35,692 nucleotides of DNA, taken from contig NW_003546921.1 in the NCBI RefSeq assembly GCF_000090795.2, positions 10,719-46,410 on the forward strand. Direction: 5' to 3'. A program made the translations under genes and the position numbers. Under the pieces are notes generated by a model that worked only from the letters and a program-made list of their open reading frames with translations, ran no database searches and was not told where the DNA came from. How positions within the stretch are numbered: position 1 is the stretch's first letter; the number at the start of each line of letters is the position of its first letter. Below, in pieces: positions 11,400-20,254 of this stretch. This DNA comes from Amphimedon queenslandica (lineage: Eukaryota > Porifera > Demospongiae > Haplosclerida > Niphatidae).

Positions 11400-13250
11400 C
11401 ATAGCAATCAATATACATGTATAATGGCAATACGCATGAAAAATGGTATTAATGTGAGGGTGTTTGGGTGTGGCTACACTGCAGTTGTTACACTACAGAG
11501 AAAGTGTCAAATCTTGATTGCCAGAGTTGTCATAGTCAGGTGCATACCCAGGGGGCTAAAAGGGGCTTGAGCAACCCCTAATGGCTGGGATCAGAGAATT
11601 TTTTAAGCCCAAGTTTCTTGTATCACTGCTAAGTGTCTGAAGAAATTTCTTTAACACACTTGACAATAATTTCAGCCTCAATTTCAGCTTTATCCAGTGC
11701 TTTATAGGGCAATAGGAAGCACCAGCATGCCTGAAATTACCGTGACCCTGCCAAATATTAATAAATAATTTGCGATAATGATGGAAAATGCTATTTAACA
11801 CTGTAAAAAGGAGTGTCGTGAAAGTTGCAGAGCACTTCGCGTGCCATTAGCATCCTCCTGTCCCAATTCCTGGGTGCGACCCTGATATTCCAGTCAAAAT
11901 ATCATATCTTGTTTGCTAGAGACTCTTGGGCTAACTGCTGGAAGACGCTTGAGTTTGTTGCACTTCTGCTCAGTGCACACAGACATTTATTAGGCTCTAT
12001 TTGTTGCATAGAAACTCTTGTCTAGCGTCTTAAGCTTGTGGGCCTTAGCTACTCTTCCTATGGACAAGCGCCTCGTGTAAAGTCAAGGTAAGTGAATTTT
12101 AGACAATGCTTTCTTCAGGACAATAAAGTTGAAGAATAACGTTACGTATTTTTTAAAGAAAAGGTTTTTGTGTCTCTCTAGAGATACTATATAGCTTGTT
12201 ACGGGCTGGAAGCATAGAAGAATGATAGGAAAACCTACATTTGGCAAAATTGTTAGCTTTCGGTTCCTTGTATCACCATCTACACTTCATAAAACTAAAG
12301 AAGGTAACTTTATCAAGCAATTGAGAAAGTTATCTGAGTATAGGGACCCCCTTCTAAAACCACAAAACCTCACATTGAGAGCTTGTTTCTGGACAGAATG
12401 AATCAATGACAAACACTACCCTTAACTACATAGTTCTCACCCACACCATCCCTGGCGAGGCCAAAAATTGTAACACAAACATACAACAAATAGTAATACA
12501 CATTTATACAGAGGTGACAAACTAATACACACTTCACGCTCGCTTACACAGACACACACATGCACGAAAATTGATTAATAACTTACTGCCCACCAATTAT
12601 GATACATGAATATTTAATTAACTAATTAAAGAAGCATGGCCGCATCTAAGTGCTTGATGGCAGCAAAGAAAGATAGAATTTCCTGTAAATCATGTATTTT
12701 AAAGCAATTTATGATCAAAAATTAACTGTATAATCAGAGTACTTGTAGCATACAGTGTCCTTTAAAAGTAGCATAAACCATAACTGTGTTCATAGGAGTG
12801 GCTCAATCATGTAAACACCTTCTCAGTTAAACTAAAAGCTGAGTGAGGGTCAGGCAGTGTGGTGAGAGTTGGAGCTCAATAAAAGATTCTTGAACCCACC
12901 ATTTCTGGTTCTCAAGGCCAGACTGTCTTTCACTTGCCCAGTAAGCATATTTCTCAAAGATAGAAGGGAAACTCTATATTCCGTTAATTTTAACTTTTCA
13001 GTCAATGGACATGTTGAGCTTTGAAGATGCCAGTATTTTAATTGAGGTGCAAGCCCAGCGCTAGGCTACAGTTATTGTAGCTGGGTCCTGAGACATAGCC
13101 CAGGGGTTAGCAAAACACAAACACACACAGCAAAACAATGGTACACACACATATAACAATGGTGATGCACATATATACCGTGGTGACAAACTAATACACA
13201 TTACACACACACAAACACACACACACTGCATAACAATGGTAAGACACAAA
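11400..13250. other. Long intron or intergenic stretch of the HECT-like locus
   Basis: No coding sequence recognised. It contains two related tracts, about 12470-12570 and 13100-13240, both CA-rich and sharing GTGACAAACTAATACACA. A short segment near 11595-11640 reads SDTRNLGLKN on the minus strand and resembles SHTRNLGLEN on the plus strand near 1450-1480, perhaps a piece of a shared short repeat. Confidence 0.4.
13100..13240. repeat. CA-rich microsatellite region
   Basis: Interrupted ACACAC runs (best at 13119-13128 and 13205-13227) alternate with AACAATGGT spacers. A related tract at about 12470-12570 shares GTGACAAACTAATACACA with it. Confidence 0.75.
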
Positions 13251-14162
13251 GACAAAACCTGTATCAGTTTTGAGGGATTAAACAAATCTCTGCTGCACTT
13301 GTTCAAAGTATCTTCAAGGAAGTGGCTTCTCCTCACCACTATAGTAAAATATTCAGGAGTCAGTTGCAATTCAAAGAGATCAACTACATCTTCAATGCTG
13401 CTACATAACAATAATGATATAAATAGCTTATTGAAATGTCAATAACTTTGGCTTATTATGATTCCCATGACACCCTATTTCTTTACTGGATGCACTTACT
13501 TGTAAATCAATTTTTTCTTCATTGTCATCCAAACGTACAACACATTGCTTTAAACTTGCACATGCAAAATTGCAAATCAATAATAAGCCACAAACAGTTG
13601 TGGGTTTGCAAGTAAATAGTAATACCTTAGAATCTGAAGAGTCAAGGTCAACCACTAAGACATCTTTACCGCTGCTGTCACTGCCAAACAAAATTTCTAT
13701 AACTTGGCAGATCCAAGTCTCATCATCATCATCATCACTCTTACCATCTTGAGTTTATCCTCTGTATAGGAAAGAAAGCCAAATATCATCAACAACATGC
13801 ATGCAATAACAAGGACCTTTCTTCTTCTACCCAAGCATATGATGAAACACGTACTTAAAGCTTTGCAAGATTTGGAACTGACACAAATTTTAATACAGTG
13901 TCATGCTACAAAGTAACAGTGAATGCTATGACTCTCCTTGCTCTCATGCCATACAAAAGCTGAAGTATTAACTACTGTAACAAAAACAAGAGTATTTTAG
14001 CCATTTTTGACATCACCCATTACATTTCAGGCATACCACCTCACACTCACTTCCTTCCTATTAGAAAAGTACAGGTATTACAAATTCAAACTCAAGGACT
14101 CACCACAGCACTGACATCCAGCTCCCTTAACATTGGCCTTCTGTAGATCTTTGCATTTGCCA

Positions 14163-14237
14163 TTCAATGTGGCTACTTGTAGGTGTTAATTGTAATGTTT
14201 TTCCAAACAAAAAGTTTATAAGAGAGTGAGAACGGAG
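14163..14237 (-). repeat. 3' LTR fragment fused to integrase
   Basis: Plus-strand sequence from 14163 (GTGGCTACTTGTAGGTGTTA) closely matches the 5' LTR from 17921 (GTGGCTACTCGTAGGTGTTA) through the shared TTCCAAACAAAAAGTT block, about 75 bp. The terminal bases have drifted (TTCAAT against TGTAAC). The break lies in a CTCTC microhomology shared by integrase and LTR. Confidence 0.8.
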
Positions 14238-15995
14238 AGAAAAATGAAGAAACATTTCATTCACCAGAGCTGTAGCCACAGTAGAGGCTTCCATATTAGG
14301 GACTGGGTATGCCTCACCCCACTTTGTAAAAATATCCATAGCAACTAACAGGTACCTGTTGCCACTAGAACTAGCTGTAAATGGTCCAAGGAGATCAACT
14401 ACTACTACTTGCATTGGAGATCCTGTACTAATGCTTTGCAGAAGTCCTTCAAAATGGGGAATTGGTGTTTTGCGTGTAGCACATTTAGGACATGTACGGC
14501 ACCAATATTCAGTATCTTTGTAATGGCTTTGCCAATAGAAATGTTCTCTCAATTTACTCAGTACTTTGGCTTGTCCCAGGTGACCACCAGATATCCCTGT
14601 GCATAGGTTGTGTAATATTGTGTTGTGAAGGCTCTTGGGAGCAACCAACTGCCTAGTAGGTGGTTCGTCTGCAACTGGGGTCATGAATAATCGATACAGT
14701 ATTCCATCTTTGACAACCAACTGATCCCACAGCTGTAACAGCCTACATGTAGCCATGCTGTAGTATGTGAGACTTTGATCTGTTGGCCTAAAAGTACATG
14801 ATTCTTTAGCCTGGAGAACAGGGCCAATAGTAGATTCTTCCAACTGAAGACAAAGTATTGCTGCTGAAGTATGCCCCAACAATGATTTGCTCCCAATTTG
14901 AGTGCATGATACTGGAAGCTTTCTGGAAAGTGTGTCAGCATTTCCATGTTTACGGCCAGGGTGATGTTCTACTGTAAAGGAATACTCTGATATTTTCTCA
15001 AGCCATCGAGCTAATTGACCCTCTGGTTGCTTGAACGACTGTAGCCACTTCAGAGAGTTATGGTCTGTGCGTAACTTGAATTGTGCCTAACAGGTATTGA
15101 TGAAAATGTGTAGTAAATATAACCACTGCTAATAATTCTCGACAAGTCACACTGTAATTACTTTCTGTTTTGGAGAGACTTTTACTAGCATAGGCTATTA
15201 CATGCTCTTTCCCTTCATGTACTTAAGATAGTACTGCCCCCAACCCTGAAGTATTAGCATCAGTATTTAGTATAAAAAAATCAGACATGGGTGGGGTAGT
15301 GAGTTTGTGACATAACGTATCATAAACTTGTTGACACTCATCAGACCACTTTAACTCTACCTTTCTCAACAAGTTTGTGTAATGGGCTACTTATGGAAGA
15401 AAATCCTTTGAAAAATCTCCAATAGCAGCTCGCTAGACCCAAAAACTATCGCAATTAAAGCTGAGACATGAGCGTTGGCCAAGACTGCACCTTTTAGATT
15501 TTTTGCTGGATCGGTTGCAACCCCTTCCTGTGGGAAAACAAGGCCTACAAATAGAACACGCTTTTGAAATAAGTCACATTTGGTGGGTTTTATTTGTACG
15601 GTAGCTTTGTGTAATCTGTTGAAGACACCTACACGGTTATTGAGATGCTCTTTGAAAGACTTACCCAATACAATGAAATCATCTAGACAGAAGACCATTC
15701 AGAACACTATCCATCAGTCGCTCAAATGTAGCAGGGCCATTGCAGAGTCCAAACAGAAGCACATTTAACTAATAGAGGCCGTTATGAGTTACAAAAGCAG
15801 TCTACTTTTTGTCAGAGTCTGCCACTTCGACCTGCCAGTAACCACTGACAACATCCAGTGTACTAAGCCACTTGGAGCCCGCTAGTGTATCCAAAGTGTC
15901 ATCAATTCTTGGCAGTGGGTAAGCATCTTTCCTTGTTAGATCATTAATCTGCCTATAATAAACACAAAAACAAACTGAACAATCCTCCTTCTTTT
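14238..15995 (-). pseudogene. Gypsy reverse transcriptase, RNase H and truncated integrase
   Basis: After the break at about 15990 the polymerase continues with INDLTRKDAYPLPRIDDTLD and WLSTLDVVSGYWQVEV (palm, first catalytic Asp). At 15698 comes VFCLDDFIVLGKSF, where the usual YxDD box reads CLDD. RNase H is seen as LNTDANTSGLGAVLS, a stop, then EHVIAYASKSLSKTESNYS (about 15250-15130). The integrase frame (from 14882) has the H2C2 zinc domain (GGHLGQAKV, then WCRTCPKCATRK) and the first catalytic Asp in VVVDLLGPF. It stops matching after NEMFLHFSL at about 14240, before the second Asp and the Glu, where LTR sequence begins. Confidence 0.8.
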
Positions 15996-16960
15996 ACTAA
16001 TACCACCGGTGATGACCAAGGGCTTTGTGATTGCTCAATAATTTTCTGTTGCAACATCCTCTGTAACATCTCAGTAACTTTGCCCTCATGATATTTAGGT
16101 AACCTCCGAGGTGGAATAGGTACTGGTTGTGACTGTTGCATGTCAATACTATGTTTAATGACTCCTGTTCGTCCCAGTTCACTATCATGAATGGCAAATA
16201 AGTCAGCATATGTACAGAGGAGCAGATACAATTGCTGCCTTTGTGAATCATTCAAGCCTTGTCCTTGTTGGGCTAAGGCCCACAATAATTTTTGCTTGGC
16301 TTCTGGGACCTCTTTAGGCAATGGCGGGGGAATATCTTCTGAAACAAAGGAATCTTGAGGTAACTGACAAAAAAAAGCTATCTTAGAACCCTTACTTATG
16401 AGCGATCGATGATTATTAGTGTTAATGGGGCGTGTAACCAGGCGCTTCTTTGGAAAGACACTGGACTGAGCTGTAATTGCCTGCTGACAGGATTGAGCAA
16501 AGTTATCCTCTAGAAACCATGTACCCCTTTGCTGTTCAAAATTGTTTGCCAGTACAAACACTTCCACTTCCGTTTGTGGTGGTATCTTAACAGTGCTCTC
16601 GAGTACTGCTTGTATTCTGACGTCTGATCCTTCAGGCTGTAATGGTATGGTTTGCTGGACCACAGGAAAGTGTAGAAATTTAGATTTGCAATTGATGGTA
16701 CACAAATGTGTTCTAAGGAAATCGAAACCAATAATGCCATGTTCTGCAAGGTGATCCACAATTATAACTATGGTATGAATGGAGTTCTCACGTATAGTTA
16801 GTGTCAACTGAGCTAATCCTTGAACTTGCAAGGGGTTCCTTGTGACATTGACTAACTGGTGTGGCACTTCTAATAACTTGAATGAAGAAGCACAGTACCT
16901 TTCCCAGATGGAAGATGCTATCAAAGTAACAGCAGCACCAGTATCAACTAAAATGAGCAT
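15953..16960 (-). CDS. Gypsy protease and start of reverse transcriptase
   Basis: An intact 335-codon stretch. Residues 1-15 carry LVDTGAAVTLIA, the DTG active site of a retropepsin that would work as a dimer. Around residues 65-85 is EHGIIGFDFLRTH, the typical protease end (GxDFL). A spacer of about 130 residues follows. From about residue 260 the reverse transcriptase begins with HSIDMQQSQPVPIPPRRLP, then MLQQKIIEQSQSPWSSPVVL, the fingers motif before the palm. The frame is lost after KEGG at about 15990, and RT continues in another frame. Confidence 0.8.
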   Translation of the reverse strand: MLILVDTGAAVTLIASSIWERYCASSFKLLEVPHQLVNVTRNPLQVQGLAQLTLTIRENSIHTIVIIVDHLAEHGIIGFDFLRTHLCTINCKSKFLHFPVVQQTIPLQPEGSDVRIQAVLESTVKIPPQTEVEVFVLANNFEQQRGTWFLEDNFAQSCQQAITAQSSVFPKKRLVTRPINTNNHRSLISKGSKIAFFCQLPQDSFVSEDIPPPLPKEVPEAKQKLLWALAQQGQGLNDSQRQQLYLLLCTYADLFAIHDSELGRTGVIKHSIDMQQSQPVPIPPRRLPKYHEGKVTEMLQRMLQQKIIEQSQSPWSSPVVLVKEGGLFSLFLCLL

Positions 16961-17190
16961 TCATAATCACAAATGAAGACAGGGACATGAAATGTATGAG
17001 AAGGGTTGACAGATGAAAGAGCAAATGCAGGGGATGTACCTTGTTCATCTAGGGCCATTGTAATACCCTCAGTCCTGTCATGCTTGCTTTCCTGGGCTGA
17101 GGGTTTCATGTTTCCTTGTCTCTTAGGAGCCAAATAACCTCTAGCTAAATGACCAGGCTGTTGACAATTAAAGCATAAAATGGACTGCAA
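16948..17190 (-). pseudogene. Nucleocapsid zinc knuckle region
   Basis: Encodes CFNCQQPGHLARGY, a CX2CX4HX4C knuckle in which the last Cys is Tyr. Zinc knuckles bind the element RNA. The last ligand is lost here, so the knuckle would probably not hold zinc. It is followed by a Lys-rich linker and then by the protease frame. Confidence 0.75.
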
Positions 17191-17216
17191 ATCCCTTCTT
17201 GGAGGTGGTCTTTGGG

Positions 17217-17881
17217 TTAGTACTGTGACCTCAAAGGTCTGTTGCTGACAGCTAGCTTGGTTTCCAGCTTCACTAGTCTTCCTGTCAATATTTTGACTGC
17301 ATCAATGAACTTCTCAATGGCTGATGTTGAAGCTGTAGCTGCCACTGCAGCTGCACTAGTTAAGTCAATACGAGAAGTAGTCAAATGAGCCTTAGTCTGC
17401 ATGACCATAGTCACAGCTTTGTCCAGAGTTCTTGGCATCTTTTGTTTCACAGCAAAAGCCACTTGGCTTTCAGTAATGCTAGCTAGCAATTGTGTCAATG
17501 CAATTTGTTCAGTAGCTGACTTGTCTAGGTCAGGGTAGGCTTTCTCAGCCAAATTCCATAATCCTTCACTGTAGTCAACCCATGACTCTGTATGACAACA
17601 CTTTCTCCTAGATAACTTGGTCAGATACAAATCACGCTTCCAGGTGAGTCAAAGTACTCTTTCAGAACAGCCACGGCATTATCGTTGGTGTCCTTTTTGT
17701 CATGCGGGGGTCACTGAAATACAGACAGAGCACGGCCCAGCAGTCACACTGTAAGCAAGGCCCACTTCTTTCCATCATCCCATTCATTAACAGTCGCATA
17801 ATTTGCAAAGTAAATAATGCACTGGTCCCATGACTCTGAACCAGAGGAAGTATTGGGAAGAATTAAGGGTTTGTTAGCCAT
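17217..17881 (-). pseudogene. Gypsy gag
   Basis: The ATG at 17881 follows the PBS. The frame begins [20 protein letters not shown] and has [17 protein letters not shown], typical of gag capsid regions of gypsy elements. Two in-frame stops lie within the next 30 codons, around LLGRALSVFQ. A frame change near 17630 leads into a 137-codon open stretch with WVDYSEGLWNLAEKAYPDLD and QVAFAVKQKMPRTLDKAVTM, the C-terminal capsid half. Capsid assembles the element's particle. Stops and frame breaks make it non-functional. Confidence 0.75.
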
Positions 17882-17901
17882 TCTCAGTTAATATAAAAGG
17901 A

Positions 17902-17919
17902 CGTTTACCCACTGTACCA
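17902..17919 (-). other. Primer-binding site
   Basis: Two bases inside the LTR end the minus strand reads TGGTACAGTGGGTAAACG. A PBS begins TGG because it pairs with the CCA end of a tRNA. The tRNA was not identified. Confidence 0.65.
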
Positions 17920-17920
17920 A

Positions 17921-18154
17921 TGTAACGTGGCTACTCGTAGGTGTTAAAAGTAATGTTCTTCCAAACAAAAAGTTGATAAGAACAGAGAGAGTTACAATCA
18001 TTGAAAATCAGTATCACATGCTAGTCACAACTGGGTATGCACAAAACACACATACATGAAACCATAAAGTAAAATGACAACAAGATAACAATACAGTAAT
18101 GATTACAATCCAATAGTGTTACTGTACCAGACACTAATACTCATTACAGCCACA
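17921..18154 (-). repeat. 5' LTR (probable extent)
   Basis: On the minus strand it would start TGTGGCTGTAATGAG at 18154 and end CCACGTTACA at 17921, giving TGT...ACA ends and 234 bp. The inner end is well supported by the primer-binding site and by the second copy at 14163-14237. The outer end is inferred from where HECT-like coding sequence stops. Confidence 0.6.
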
Positions 18155-18164
18155 ACCTATTCTA

Positions 18165-18840
18165 GAAATTCAATGTCATAGCCAAATTGTGGTACAGAGA
18201 TTACCTGCAGTTGGCGACTGTTGTTGGACCTCTGCTGCAACAGTTCAAAACCCCTTCCTTTGTGGAGCTTAGAAAAATTTTTTATTAGAGAATCATGAAG
18301 TTTATCAGCATCTGAATTTCACTAAAGCAACAGAGCACCACTTTTGACCAAGCCTGATATCTTTTGCCAGGCCTTTTTTATGCTGTCAGAAGAAGTTCAG
18401 GCTGAGCCAGACTGACAAAAGTATGCTTTCAGGTCTTAAGCTTCCTACACTGAAAACTGTTGCTGGCTTTGAAGTTAAACATCCTTCCCAAATCAGCAAG
18501 CGACGTACTTGGACTTCAACGATCAGCTGGAGGTCTCAATCCACCAGCACCACCAACATGATCCAATGTCCCTTCCATGGGTCTCTTGGCACTGCTATGA
18601 TTAAGTAGGGAGGGCAGAGTAGACGTAGACCCACTGTTTGAGGGAGTGATGTGGGGCCGGTTTTGTCGATAGAAAAGACTGCTGGTGGATAGCTCTAGTA
18701 TGTCTACAACCTCCAGCAAATCTCCACAGACCCTGAACATCCTCTGCCTTAAATTTTTAGCCATTATCAGACCGTAGAGACACCACACAGCAATTAACTG
18801 ATCACCATCCAATATGAGATCCCAAAACCACATCTATGTA
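18165..18840 (-). pseudogene. N-terminal region of a HECT-type gene, left palindrome arm
   Basis: Minus strand. An open frame from 18833 carries CGDLLEVVDILELSTSSLFY and SSAKRPMEGTLDHVGGAGG, then, after breaks, GRMFNFKASNSF and KHTFVSLAQPELL (about 18410). From about 18320 to 18167 it reads DADKLHDSLIKNFSKLHKGR, GFELLQQRSNNSRQLQVI and FGYDIEFLE. The last blocks resemble the N-terminal region of G2E3-like HECT proteins of cnidarians, sponges and fish, where a fold of unknown function precedes the ligase. The gypsy LTR starts directly downstream, so this was probably the upstream part of the HECT gene at 10506-14162. Stops and frame changes show decay. Confidence 0.5.
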
Positions 18841-19044
18841 GAAACCTCATGTGATGGCCTATAATAACCCCCTTTATTTACTAGTCAATAATCTCAATAT
18901 TAATAATTGTGAAATTATTAATCATTAACACAATACAAGAGTAAACAAGTAAATAAAAACATTAAAAATGGGCGAATTGGAAAAGACTAAAGAAAAAAGA
19001 GGGTACTTGCAAACTGGAGTTATAAGAAATCCTATGCCACTGCA
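18300..19044. repeat. Left arm of a large inverted repeat
   Basis: Pairs in reverse complement with 19113-19872. Matching landmarks include GAGGTTTCTACATAG (19325, with its complement near 18834), ATTTACTTGTTTACTCTTGT near 19229 with its complement near 18943, and TGCAGTGG at 19113 with CCACTGCA at 19037. Identity varies, roughly three quarters to nine tenths by eye. Confidence 0.85.
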
Positions 19045-19112
19045 TCAAAGATGAAGGCTTGATACAGTGCTATCATAGGATAATTTGCCGTGCTTTCCCA
19101 TAATAGTGTTCA

Positions 19113-19872
19113 TGCAGTGGTGTAGGATTTTTTATCACACCAGTTGGCAAGTACCTCCTTGTTTTCTGACTTCAGTCCTTTCAAATGCAATCCAACTATT
19201 TTCCCATTTTTACAGTTTTTTATTTACTTGTTTACTCTTGTATTAGACCCTCTATATTAATGACTTGACAATTATTTATATTGAAAGACTAATAGATAAA
19301 GGTGGGGTACAATAAGCCATCATGTGAGGTTTCTACATAGACAATCTCGTATCAGATGGTGATTAGTTAGTTGCTGTGTGGTGCCTCTACTGTCTGATAA
19401 TGGCAAGAGATCTAAGGCAGAGGATGTGTGGAGATTTGCTGGAGGTTGTAGATAGAATTGTGCAGTCCACCAGCAGTCATTCTTATCCACAAAAATGGCC
19501 ACACATCAATCCCTCAAACATTGGGTGTATGTCTAATCAGTGCTCCCTACTTGATCATAGCAGTGCCGAGAGACCCATGGAAGGGAGACTGGATCATGTT
19601 GGTGGTGCTGGTGGTACGGGACCTAGAGCTGAGCGTCGAGGTCCAAGTATGTCGAGTGGTGAGTTGGGAAGGATGTTTAACTTTAAAGCCAGCAGCAGTT
19701 CTCCGTGTAGTCGGAAAGGGAAGCTTAAGATGTGGAAGCATACTTTTGTCTGTCTGATTCAGCCTGAACAGGAACAAACTCCTGAAAGCATGGAAAAGGC
19801 CCGCCTAAAATTTGCAGGGCTTGGTCAAAAATCATGTTTGGTTGCTTTAAATTCAGATGCAGATGTATACCT
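19113..19872. repeat. Right arm of the large inverted repeat
   Basis: Reverse complement of 18300-19044 with small indels. The unpaired centre is only 68 bases (19045-19112). Homology ends near 19872 in GATGCAGATG, where the left arm continues with coding-like sequence and this arm does not. Confidence 0.85.
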
Positions 19873-19879
19873 TGCCTAA
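19376..19879 (+). CDS. 167-codon ORF on the right palindrome arm
   Basis: Unlike its sister arm, this copy keeps one open frame: CGDLLEVVDRIVQSTSSHSY, SSAERPMEGRLDHVGGAGG, GELGRMFNFKASSSSPC, then MWKHTFVCLIQPEQEQTPES and KFAGLGQKSCLVALNSDADV. The second half resembles the start of the N-terminal region of G2E3-like HECT proteins (tryptophan, threonine-phenylalanine, cysteine-leucine, then a Gly-Leu-Gly turn). It is cut short by a stop where the left arm goes on. Whether it was the 5' exon of the plus-strand gene that starts near 20255 cannot be told from sequence alone. Confidence 0.45.
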   Translation: MWCLYCLIMARDLRQRMCGDLLEVVDRIVQSTSSHSYPQKWPHINPSNIGCMSNQCSLLDHSSAERPMEGRLDHVGGAGGTGPRAERRGPSMSSGELGRMFNFKASSSSPCSRKGKLKMWKHTFVCLIQPEQEQTPESMEKARLKFAGLGQKSCLVALNSDADVYLA

Positions 19880-20254
19880 GCCTTTATGCTTGAAGGCAGG
19901 ATTTTTATACATGCCGCCTAATAACACTACTTGCTACTTTTCAGCTTTAGAACTGAGTATTATAGCAATAAGAAACATAGTGTCACAATGTGAAAAATAA
20001 CAGTCCAGATCTGAACTTAAACATCAATGGAATGAATGATCAGCAGCTGATATACAGGAACATAAACAGACAAAATTTGATGAACCTGAGTCTTATTATT
20101 CATGTCTTTGGTGAGTTTGCTGTTAATTAGATAATGATCCCACCATACGTTACTTGAAAATGCTGCTGTACCTCTCCTCATTAATCTGTGACTGCTCACA
20201 ACAATGAAGAAGACATCTGACTAGTTTTAATCTTTTAATTTACTGTAATTTAAA

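Larger units (their letters stand above)
10506..14162 (-). pseudogene. HECT-domain E3 ligase-like gene, several exons
   Basis: Exons on the minus strand with usable splice sites. 14162-14105: Cys-rich, KGAGCQCC, donor GTGAGT. 13747-13500: an Asp run then DETWICQVIEILFGSDSSG, donor GTAAGT. Splicing the first to the second restores frame with an acceptor at 13748-13749. 13400-13259: VRRSHFLEDTLNKCSR, the start of a HECT N-lobe. 11353-11050: EFVGEVGLDTGG, then after a one-base loss LTREFLSLLEQ and GQLVGMSLLQGCAGF, the N-lobe core. 11045-10977: FRHICGVKLEDISAVVEQ. 10609-10506: KVVRYSVEGSNERQKEAM, cut by the LINE. The C-lobe with its catalytic Cys was not found. HECT proteins pass ubiquitin from an E2 to substrate through that Cys. 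Some indels and a phase mismatch at 13500/13400 argue for a pseudogene. The long intron (13258-11354) holds CA repeats. Confidence 0.65.
14163..18154 (-). mobile_element. Ty3/gypsy-type LTR retrotransposon with internal deletion
   Basis: Order on the minus strand: LTR, primer-binding site, gag, zinc knuckle, protease, reverse transcriptase, RNase H, truncated integrase, LTR fragment. Protease-RT-RNase H-integrase order defines the Ty3/gypsy group. The copy is 4.0 kb, and the end of integrase, any 3' spacer and most of the 3' LTR are missing. It lies within the HECT-like locus, between the N-terminal exon (ending near 18165) and the Cys-rich exon at 14162. No matching target duplication is left (TAGGT on one side, TGGCA on the other), in line with loss of the true 3' end. 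Confidence 0.85.

Noticed and set aside
12000..12120. Possible tRNA-like or SINE head
   Set aside because: No A and B box pair with proper spacing and no cloverleaf could be drawn.
13061..13411. 116-codon frame read as one protein
   Set aside because: Only its first 47 codons match a HECT exon. The rest translates CA/GT microsatellite and lies in the intron after the donor at 13258.
14127..14240. C-terminal tail of the integrase frame
   Set aside because: The last 35 or so codons are translated LTR and host sequence, not integrase.
19547..19777. Minus-strand 76-codon frame similar to the plus-strand frame at 18423-18608
   Set aside because: The similarity only reflects the large inverted repeat; both are antisense shadows of the arm coding frames.
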